Assembly (NCBI GenBank): GCA_003142495.1
Contig: PLMM01000181.1
Span: 1-5,677, forward strand
DNA from: Gemmatimonadota bacterium
Lineage (GTDB): Bacteria; Gemmatimonadota; Gemmatimonadetes; Gemmatimonadales; Gemmatimonadaceae
Length of the DNA stretch: 5,677 nt
Direction: 5' to 3'
Shown: positions 1 through 5,237 of the stretch, one piece after another
Layout of the letters: the number at the start of each line of letters is the position of its first letter
Position numbering within the stretch: the first letter of the stretch is position 1
Made by a program: the position numbers and the translations under genes
Notes under the pieces: model-generated
Databases searched by the model: none
What the model saw: only the letters and a program-made list of their open reading frames with translations
Told to the model about the DNA's origin: nothing

Positions 1-1
1 C

Positions 2-499
2 GTGACTCCGATGGTTGCGCACGAGGAAGAGATCACGCACATCGCGTTCGAGGGGTCGTCACTCGACATCGCGTGGACGCGCGACCGCGGGGTCTCGGAG
101 CACAAGCTGCTGATCCCCGCGGATCAGGCGTGGGCGGCATTTCCCACGGTGTTCGGCGAGCTGGGGATCGATCCGAACGTCATCATCTCGAAGGACATGG
201 TCTTCGGGAACGCGGGCGCGATGTATCGCCACCAAATCGCGAAGGAGCGCCTCTCGCACTTCTTCGACTGCGGGCAGATGCTCGGCGTCTCCACCGCGGA
301 CACTTACGACATGTGGATTCGCATCATCGCGCAGGTGCTTCCGGCCGACGGCGGGCTCTCGAAGATACGCGTCGAGGTCGAGTCGACCGCGAAGGCGACC
401 GATAGGCCCGGAGGGAGCGTGCGCTGCCAGAGCAATGGACGACTCGAGCAGCGGATTGCGAAGATGCTACAGGAAGGGGCGGCGGCAAAAGCGAAGTGA
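2..499 (+). CDS. Conserved hypothetical, probably exported protein (5' end cut by window edge)
   Basis: The reading frame is open from the first bases and ends at TGA 497-499. The first usable codon is GTG at 2 and the next is ATG at 11, but the visible protein starts directly in folded-domain sequence with no leader, so the true start probably lies upstream. The 165 visible residues look like one alpha/beta domain: a helix-forming stretch around residues 38-57 (IPADQAWAAFPTVFGELGID), a strand segment, an FFDCG motif (Cys90), then RCQSNGRLEQRIAKML (Cys142) near the end. The two cysteines could form a disulfide, which would suit a periplasmic or lipoprotein location. The 'Cys, small residue, G, LE, RIA' ending resembles short conserved secreted proteins I associate with Gemmatimonadota; that is recollection, not a search. 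The C-terminus is a basic Ala/Lys tail. The function is unknown. It converges on the FHA gene with a 29-bp gap. Confidence 0.75.
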   Translation: MTPMVAHEEEITHIAFEGSSLDIAWTRDRGVSEHKLLIPADQAWAAFPTVFGELGIDPNVIISKDMVFGNAGAMYRHQIAKERLSHFFDCGQMLGVSTADTYDMWIRIIAQVLPADGGLSKIRVEVESTAKATDRPGGSVRCQSNGRLEQRIAKMLQEGAAAKAK

Positions 500-504
500 G
501 CGTG

Positions 505-518
505 GGCGCTCCGGCGCC
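505..518 (+). terminator. Small GC hairpin with UNCG-type tetraloop between convergent genes
   Basis: GGCGC at 505-509 pairs perfectly with GCGCC at 514-518 around the loop TCCG. As RNA from the plus strand this is a C(UCCG)G tetraloop, a UNCG class known to be very stable. It lies just after the stop of the left gene and before the stop of the convergent FHA gene. No T-run follows, so it is not a classic intrinsic terminator. It may act as a 3'-end stabilising or weak termination hairpin, or be chance in GC-rich DNA. Confidence 0.25.
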
Positions 519-528
519 GCCCGCGAAG

Positions 529-1077
529 CTAGTCCGCGCGAAAGCGCAGCAGCATCTCGCCGATCTGAATCATGTCGCCGTCGTCCAGCAGTCGCGTGCG
601 CGCGGTGGAGTCGAGCTCCTGCCCGTTCACGAGCGTCGGGTTGCTCGCAGACAGATTCGTGATTCGCCACCGCCCCTGCTCGTACTGCATGCGCGCGTGC
701 GTACGACTCACGGTTTCCGCGGGTAGCTTGATGTGACGATGACGCGGCCCCTCCGCCGCACCGATCGTGATGTCCGCCGGCTCCCCCTTCAGTCGCATGA
801 ATCGGATCGCCTCGCCGACATTGCTGCCGACCTCGACCTCGAGGTGGCCGGGGAGTATCTGCACCGCCTCCTTTCCATTCGAGCTCGACGCGTTCCGATC
901 GCGACGATCGCGGCCTCCCGTCACCATCATCGGGGGGAGCGCGCCGTGGCGATGCCTGCGCGACGCCCGCTTGCGCGCCAAAAACACCCCGCTTGCCGCC
1001 ACGGAAATCGTGGCGATGAGCAGAACGATGCTCACGGCGATCACCATGAACGGATTATCGAGCAGCAAACGCGGCAT
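529..1077 (-). CDS. Membrane-anchored FHA-domain protein
   Basis: This 182-residue protein has one N-terminal transmembrane helix (about residues 10-34, MVIAVSIVLLIATISVAASG and on) followed at once by a strongly basic stretch, RKRASRRHRHG. By the positive-inside rule the C-terminal part is cytoplasmic. A poorly ordered linker runs to about residue 70. An FHA domain then spans about 75-181, with SRTHARM (124-130), the strand/turn NLSASNPT (141-148), the NG pair (151-152) and the ending LLDDGDMIQIGEMLLRF. FHA domains bind phosphothreonine peptides, usually together with Ser/Thr kinases. The arginine of the usual 'IGR' phosphate-contact motif is missing here: after ITIG (103-106) comes AAEG. 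Phosphopeptide binding may therefore be altered. The ATG start is preceded by only a weak AGG-containing ribosome site. The gene is convergent with the left-edge gene and divergent from the macroglobulin-like gene. The fold assignment is firm; the partner is unknown. Confidence 0.88.
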   Translation of the reverse strand: MPRLLLDNPFMVIAVSIVLLIATISVAASGVFLARKRASRRHRHGALPPMMVTGGRDRRDRNASSSNGKEAVQILPGHLEVEVGSNVGEAIRFMRLKGEPADITIGAAEGPRHRHIKLPAETVSRTHARMQYEQGRWRITNLSASNPTLVNGQELDSTARTRLLDDGDMIQIGEMLLRFRAD

Positions 1078-1232
1078 TCAGCCTGGCAATCGATGAAGTT
1101 GAGCGACGACACCTTCTGTTCCCCCTGAGCTTGCACATGATACACTTGCGCATCGTTTCGGTAAGAAGATTTAACATTTCTTCGTGCCGAGTGCATAGGT
1201 TCGTTCCAGGGCTCTCCCTCTAACTGCAACCC
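1078..1232. promoter_or_regulatory. Divergent intergenic region (FHA gene / macroglobulin-like gene)
   Basis: This 155-bp AT-richer stretch must hold the outward promoters for both flanking genes. On the plus strand, TTGCGC (1146-1151) and TTTAAC (1170-1175) are 18 bases apart and could be weak -35/-10 boxes. TACACTTG (1141-1148) is also close to the TAnnTTTG -7 element used by Bacteroidetes. AAGAA (1163-1167) and TTCTT (1178-1182) form a short inverted repeat around the possible -10. No strong Shine-Dalgarno sequence precedes ATG 1233. All box assignments are guesses by eye. Confidence 0.3.
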
Positions 1233-2052
1233 ATGCGCCTACTCAACGCAGCTCTCGCGGTAGCCGGCGCGTCCGCCTATCTCGCGGCCCCGCAAGCGCC
1301 GTTGCGGGTGCTTCGGGCCACCTCCCGCCGACACCGCCGGCCGCGCCGCGAGCATCGAGATCACCTTTGACCGCCCCGTCGCGGGGTCGCTGGACCGTTC
1401 CGTCGACCCGCGCACCATCGTGTCCGTGATGCCGGCGGTGCCCGGTCGCGTGAAATGGCGCAATCCGGTGACGATCGTGCTCACGCCAATCGGGCTGCTG
1501 AGCGCCGCCACGCACTACACGGGGACGGTGGGGAAGAGCTTCCAGGCGATGGACGGCAGCCGCCTCGCCGTGCCGTACAGCTACTCCTTCCGCGTGCGAG
1601 CGCCGGTGCTGGTCGGCGGCTCGCCCGCCGCGAAGAAGACGGTGCCGCACTACCTCACGCCGACCTCCGGCTTCGCGCTCGTCTACGATGGCCCGGTCGA
1701 TCTCGCGCAGCTCTCCGTGCGCGCCTCTCTCGCCATGGACGCGTCGTGTGCAGGTGGCGCGCGCACCATAAGGCTCGATGCGCACGCGCAACGCCGGCTC
1801 GACAAGAACGATCCGTGGGAGTACCACGACTATCGCAGCTCCGGCGACTCGCTGCGTCGCGTTGTTTCGCTCGTTCCCGCGGCGCCACTCCCGCTCGCGT
1901 GTGGCGGCGCGATCGTCGCGCCAACGGAGCTCGCCGCCGACGGCCGCGAGACGAGCGCGCACCGCCTGCCACTCGTCGCCGGCACGCACGTCATCCGCGC
2001 GAGCGCATCCGCCAATCGGAGCGACGAGGTTCGCGTCACGATCGAGCGCTGA
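1233..2052 (+). pseudogene. Alpha-2-macroglobulin-like Ig-domain (Big_5-type) secreted protein, frameshifted and short
   Basis: ATG 1233 opens a clear signal peptide (MRLLNAALAVAGASAYLAAP, then QAPLRVLRAT), but this frame stops at TGA 1368-1370. From about 1324 the next frame carries the expected continuation (PADTAGRAASIEITFDRPVA), and it runs to TGA 2050-2052. Dropping one base around 1322-1326 joins both parts into one protein of about 272 residues. The joined protein has a signal peptide, then an Ig-like domain (ITFDRPVAGSLDRSVDP, PAVPGRVKW, AMDGSRLAVPYSYSF), then a second beta-rich segment with RRVVSLVPAAPLPLACGG. These features match the N-terminal end of bacterial alpha-2-macroglobulin family proteins, which are normally well over 1,500 residues and trap proteases in the cell envelope. 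The thioester and later MG domains are absent. Without the frameshift fix, the longest translatable piece starts at GTG 1420. It could be a decayed gene, a short stand-alone Ig protein with a sequencing error, or, less likely, a programmed shift. Confidence 0.7.
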
Positions 2053-2148
2053 GCGCCCCGAGAGCTCGCTGGCACGCCACACGCCCTCGGCGCGTTCATC
2101 CTTGACGACCAGGTATCTTTCACGAGTCTCGAAGAACAGGCGGCAAGC

Positions 2149-3990
2149 GTGGCGGAGGAAAAGCGAAAGACAGACTACAACAATGCGTGGGCGGAAGCGC
2201 GCGAGCTGATCTGGGCACACCGGAAGCAGCTCGCGATCGGTTTTCCGCTGATGGTGATCAACCAGTTCGCGGCGCTCGTGCTCCCTGCGAGCGCGAAGTT
2301 TCTCATCGACGACGTGATCGGCAAGCACATGGTAGGCTTGCTGCCCTATCTGGCCGCAGCCGCCGGCGCAGCGACGCTCGTTCAGGCCGCGACGTCGTTC
2401 GGGCTCTCGCAGGTGATGAGCATCGCGGCGCAGCGCGCGATCGCCGACATGCGCAAGAAGCTCCAGGCACACATCCTTCGTCTCCCCGTCGCCTACTTCG
2501 ACTCGACGCAGAGCGGCATCCTGATCGCGCGCGTGATGAACGACGCCGAGGGAATTCGGAATCTCGTCGGCACGGGGCTCGTGCAGCTCGTCGGTGGGCT
2601 CATCACCGCGATCGTCGCGCTCGGCGTGCTCTTCTGGCTCAACTGGCAGATGACCACGATCACGCTCGTCATCCTGCTCGCATTCGGCGGCGGCATGGCG
2701 GTCGCGTTCAAGCGCCTTCGCCCGATCTTCCGCCAGCGCAACGCGATCACGGCCGAAGTCACCGGCCGTCTCGCGCAGGCGATGGGCGGCGTGCGCATCG
2801 TGAAGACGTACGTCGCCGAGCGGCGCGAGGAGAAAACCTTCGCGGTCGGCATTCACAAGCTCTTCCGCAACATCGCCTCGACACTCACCGGGATTTCGGC
2901 CGTTACCGCCTTTTCTACGATGATCATTGGCGTCGTCGGTGTGATCATGATCATCTTCGGCGGGCGCGCCATTCTCGCCGGACAGATGACGCTCGGCGAT
3001 TTCATCATGTACGTCTTCTTCGTCGGCCTGCTCGCGGCGCCACTGATTCAGATTGCCTCGATCGGCACGCAGATCAGCGAGGCGTTCGCGGGGCTCGATC
3101 GCATCCGCGAGATCCGCCGCATGGCGACAGAGGACGAGAACGACAACGTGCACGGCGATGTGCCGTCGCTCGTCGGCGACGTGCGCTTCGATCACGTCTG
3201 GTTCGAGTACAAGCCCGACACGCCCGTGCTGCGCGACGTGAGCTTCCACGCGCCGGCCGGATCGACCACGGCGCTCGTGGGCTCCAGCGGCTCGGGAAAG
3301 AGCACGCTGATCAGCCTCATCATGGCCTTCAATCATCCGCAGACGGGCACGGTCACGATCGACAACCGGCCGCTCGAGTCGCTCAAGCTGCGGCAGTATC
3401 GCTCGCATCTGGGCGTCGTGCTGCAGGACAACTTCCTCTTCGACGGCACCGTCGGCGAGAACATCGCGTTCTCGAAGCCGGGCGCCACGATGGAGGAGAT
3501 CCGCGATGCCAGCCGGATCGCGCACTGCGACGAGTTCATCTCGGAGTTCGAGCTCGGCTACGACACGATCGTCGGCGAGCGCGGCGTGCGCCTCTCGGGC
3601 GGGCAGCGGCAGCGCGTTGCCATCGCACGCGCGATTCTCGCCGATCCGAAAATTCTGATTCTCGACGAGGCGACGTCGAGCCTCGACAGCGAGAGTGAGG
3701 CGCTCATCCGCGACGGGCTTCGCTCGCTGCGCACGGGGCGAACGACGTTCGTGATCGCGCACAGGCTCTCGACGATCGCGAGTGCAAATCAGATTCTCGT
3801 GCTCGAGAACGGCGAGATCGTCGAGCGCGGAACGCAGCCCGAGCTGCTGCGCCTGGGCGGACGCTACCGGCAGCTCTACGACACGCAGTACCGCGCCGAG
3901 CAGGACCAGTTCATCAATCCGGGCGAGGACTTTACGCCCGAGGTGAAAGACACCGTCAAGGTGTCGGCGCGTCCCGACAGCTCACTCTGA
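2149..3990 (+). CDS. ABC transporter, fused permease/ATP-binding half-exporter (MsbA/multidrug type)
   Basis: This 613-residue protein is an exporter subunit expected to work as a homodimer or heterodimer in the inner membrane, using ATP to move a lipid, drug or peptide outward. The N-terminal membrane domain (about residues 25-315) shows hydrophobic segments near 27-53, 62-88, 143-185, 252-276 and 281-306. The coupling region DSTQSGILIARVMNDAEGIR (118-137) is typical of the exporter family. The ATPase domain (about 345-585) is complete: A-loop Tyr354, Walker A GSSGSGKST (378-386), Q-loop Gln426, signature LSGGQ (482-486), Walker B ILILDE (502-507), D-loop SSLD (510-513) and H-loop His538. 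The length is normal for the family. GTG 2149 is the only usable start after the in-frame stop at 2050, and AGGCGG (2138-2143) precedes it as a modest ribosome site. A short hydrophilic tail (about 586-613) follows the NBD. The substrate cannot be read from the sequence. The SET gene follows closely on the same strand. Confidence 0.95.
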   Translation: MAEEKRKTDYNNAWAEARELIWAHRKQLAIGFPLMVINQFAALVLPASAKFLIDDVIGKHMVGLLPYLAAAAGAATLVQAATSFGLSQVMSIAAQRAIADMRKKLQAHILRLPVAYFDSTQSGILIARVMNDAEGIRNLVGTGLVQLVGGLITAIVALGVLFWLNWQMTTITLVILLAFGGGMAVAFKRLRPIFRQRNAITAEVTGRLAQAMGGVRIVKTYVAERREEKTFAVGIHKLFRNIASTLTGISAVTAFSTMIIGVVGVIMIIFGGRAILAGQMTLGDFIMYVFFVGLLAAPLIQIASIGTQISEAFAGLDRIREIRRMATEDENDNVHGDVPSLVGDVRFDHVWFEYKPDTPVLRDVSFHAPAGSTTALVGSSGSGKSTLISLIMAFNHPQTGTVTIDNRPLESLKLRQYRSHLGVVLQDNFLFDGTVGENIAFSKPGATMEEIRDASRIAHCDEFISEFELGYDTIVGERGVRLSGGQRQRVAIARAILADPKILILDEATSSLDSESEALIRDGLRSLRTGRTTFVIAHRLSTIASANQILVLENGEIVERGTQPELLRLGGRYRQLYDTQYRAEQDQFINPGEDFTPEVKDTVKVSARPDSSL

Positions 3991-4045
3991 GACCAATGCC
4001 GTGCGCGTTGCGCGGCAATCACGATCTTTGCATCACTCCGGCGGA

Positions 4046-4603
4046 ATGATAAACAATTACTTCGTGGTTCGAAGCTCCGGTGTTCACGGCAAGGGCGCCT
4101 TCGCGCGGAAGAACATTCGCAAGGGCACGCGGCTCGTCGAGTACATCGGCGAGAACATCTCCGCCGAGGAATCGGACCGCCGCTACGATGACACGGGGGT
4201 GAAGAATCACCATACCTTCCTCTTCTCGGTCGACAAGCGGAAGGTCATCGACGCGACGTTCGGGGGCAACGAGTCGCGTTTCATCAATCACTCGTGTGAT
4301 CCGAACTGCGACGCGATCATCGAGAAGCGTCGCGTCTATATCGAGGCGAATCGCACGATTCGGAAGGGCGAGGAGCTCGCCTACGACTACAACTACGAGC
4401 GCACGCCGAAGACCACGAACGCCGATGAAAGGATGTACAAGTGCCTCTGCGGCTCACCGGAGTGCCGTGGCACGATCGTCTCCGCCAAGGTGACGATGCC
4501 GAAGAAGAAGGCGGCGAAGAAAGCGAAGTCGAAAAAGAAGGTCGCCGGGAAGAACAAGCGGACGAAGGCGAAGACGAAGAAGAAGGCGGGTCGCGGGCGC
4601 TAG
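4046..4603 (+). CDS. SET-domain protein lysine methyltransferase with post-SET motif and histone-H1-like Lys-rich tail
   Basis: Counted from ATG 4046, this 185-residue protein has a full small SET domain: HGKGAFA (14-20), EYIGE (32-36), RFINHSCDPNC (78-88) and GEELAYDY (108-115). A post-SET motif, CLCGSPEC (133-140), follows. Cys84, 133, 135 and 140 are in the right places for the structural zinc site known in DIM-5-type enzymes, and Tyr113 and Tyr115 fall in the catalytic tyrosine region. Such enzymes transfer methyl groups from S-adenosylmethionine to protein lysines. Residues 151-185 form a tail with 16 Lys and 3 Arg and no acidic residue (MPKKKAAKKAKSKKK, then KNKRTKAKTKKKAGRGR), resembling histone H1 or AlgP/Hc1-like tails. 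ATG 4046 was chosen because the family usually begins just before the first SET strand. GTG 4001 (15 residues longer, 10 nt after the transporter stop) and TTG 4028 are alternatives, and none has a good ribosome site. The short gap to the ABC gene suggests co-transcription. The native substrate is unknown. Confidence 0.92.
   Translation: MINNYFVVRSSGVHGKGAFARKNIRKGTRLVEYIGENISAEESDRRYDDTGVKNHHTFLFSVDKRKVIDATFGGNESRFINHSCDPNCDAIIEKRRVYIEANRTIRKGEELAYDYNYERTPKTTNADERMYKCLCGSPECRGTIVSAKVTMPKKKAAKKAKSKKKVAGKNKRTKAKTKKKAGRGR
4487..4498 (+). promoter_or_regulatory. Possible internal ribosome binding site and ATG at the start of the Lys-rich tail
   Basis: AAGGTGA (4487-4493) lies just before ATG 4496-4498, in frame within the SET gene. 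AGGTGA matches the anti-Shine-Dalgarno complement, and the GG pair is five bases from the ATG. This is better than the ribosome site at any of the gene's own start candidates. Initiation here would make a free 35-residue basic peptide identical to the tail. The codons (Ala-Lys-Val-Thr-Met) may explain the match by chance. Confidence 0.25.
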
Positions 4604-4624
4604 TCCGCGATCAGCTTCGCCCGC
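4593..4624. terminator. Inverted repeat spanning the stop codons of two convergent genes
   Basis: GCGGGCG (4593-4599) and CGCCCGC (4618-4624) are perfect 7-base inverted arms around an 18-base loop. The loop contains both facing stop codons (TAG 4601-4603 on the plus strand and TCA 4611-4613, which is TGA on the minus strand). Neither side has a T-run. It could be a bidirectional 3' hairpin, but short GC arms are easily met by chance in this base composition. Confidence 0.25.
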
Positions 4625-5009
4625 CGACCTCGCCCACGAGGCGCGCGTACACCGCGCCGCGTGTGCGTCCGTCCTTCAGCGTGTAGTCGTACTCCCCCTG
4701 CGTGACGCTGCTCTCGCGCACGACGAGCAGATCGCCCGCCCTCCACGTATTCACCGCGGGGCGGTCAGGGAGATAGACCTCCCAGATCGTTCCGTCCGCG
4801 AGCACGACGTGCGTGCCCTCGTTGATCACACGCGTTACACGATGCGCGTTGTAGACGCTCGTGGGCTCGCCGTACGTGCGCGATGAGTCCGCGCCGCGCG
4901 ACGGAGGCGCCGCGTCAACTTCCTGCGCAGCCGCCCGCTGCGTGAGGGCCGCGCTCGCGACGAAGATCGCCGGGACAAGCATCGATGAAAGTGCCGATCG
5001 CGTGCGCAT
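4611..5009 (-). CDS. Small secreted hypothetical protein with signal peptide
   Basis: The start is set by GGAGGG (5017-5022 on this strand) seven bases before ATG 5009. The frame is open to an ATG at 5099, but that extra 30-residue stretch would bury the signal peptide and has no such site. The 132-residue product has a Sec signal peptide (MRTRSALSSMLVPAIFVASA, ALTQRAAAQ) with likely cleavage after AAA or AAAQ near residue 28. A polar linker of about 30 residues follows. A compact beta-rich domain (about 54-126) contains ADGTIWEVYLPDRPAVNTWRAG and a LKDGRT turn. The 'DGTIWEV, W-x-x-GD' pattern recalls small periplasmic beta-barrel-like hypothetical proteins, but I cannot name a family or a function. 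No cysteines remain in the mature part. It converges on the SET gene with a 7-base gap and is divergent from the right-edge gene. Confidence 0.82.
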   Translation of the reverse strand: MRTRSALSSMLVPAIFVASAALTQRAAAQEVDAAPPSRGADSSRTYGEPTSVYNAHRVTRVINEGTHVVLADGTIWEVYLPDRPAVNTWRAGDLLVVRESSVTQGEYDYTLKDGRTRGAVYARLVGEVGGRS

Positions 5010-5237
5010 GCAAATACCCTCCGGAAAATGGCCGCCAAGTCGTGCGGGAAATTTCGCCGCACGAGCGACCCTCGCAAAACAAAATGTGTCGCAGCGCACA
5101 GTTAAACGAATATTAAAGACGTGATACTATTGGCCCTCTGGTGTACGTAACTTGACATCTATTAGATCGTTGCCATGTTCATCTGACCGTGGATGTCGAC
5201 CACACTGTAACGTCCCGATGCATACTCGAAGGTGCTG
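5010..5237. promoter_or_regulatory. Divergent AT-richer promoter region
   Basis: This 228-bp region separates two outward-facing genes and has a clearly lower GC content than its surroundings, especially 5076-5180. It contains no convincing gene beyond very short open frames. The minus-strand gene's ribosome site is at 5017-5022, and that of the plus-strand gene is AAGGTG at 5229-5234. For the minus strand I see only an isolated TAATAT-like box (5115-5120), with no good -35 partner. Confidence 0.5.
5152..5179 (+). promoter_or_regulatory. Candidate sigma70-like promoter with overlapping short palindrome
   Basis: TTGACA (5152-5157) is a perfect -35 box. Sixteen bases on, TGC-CATGTT (5171-5179) could be an extended -10, although the hexamer itself matches TATAAT at only three positions. 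ATCTA-T-TAGAT (5157-5167) is a perfect 5-bp inverted repeat around one base inside the spacer, where a repressor could sit. It would give a leader of roughly 50 bases before ATG 5238. Confidence 0.35.

Noticed and set aside
733..1128. Plus-strand open frames opposite the FHA gene.
   Set aside because: The minus strand encodes a recognisable FHA domain with a membrane helix; the opposing translations show no domain or leader.
2102..2119. TTGACG followed by TATCTT upstream of the ABC gene as a promoter.
   Set aside because: The two boxes are only six bases apart and no good -10 lies 16-18 bases after TTGACG, so they cannot form one promoter.
2187..3698. A 503-codon plus-strand frame inside the ABC gene.
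   Set aside because: It lies within the exporter in a shifted frame, is Arg-rich and motif-free, and the exporter frame carries every ATPase motif.
1243..3762. An 839-codon open frame on the minus strand opposite the macroglobulin-like and ABC genes.
   Set aside because: Its translation is Arg/Glu/Asp/His-rich low-complexity sequence without domains. It is antisense to a fully conserved ABC exporter, and such long frames are a usual by-product of GC-biased third positions.
4500..4590. Purine-rich AAG/GCG tract as a nucleotide repeat.
   Set aside because: It is explained by Lys/Ala codons of the protein tail; there is no regular unit length.
5010..5099. N-terminal extension of the small secreted protein to an ATG at 5099.
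   Set aside because: The internal ATG at 5009 has GGAGGG at ideal spacing and begins a clean signal peptide; the extension would bury it.
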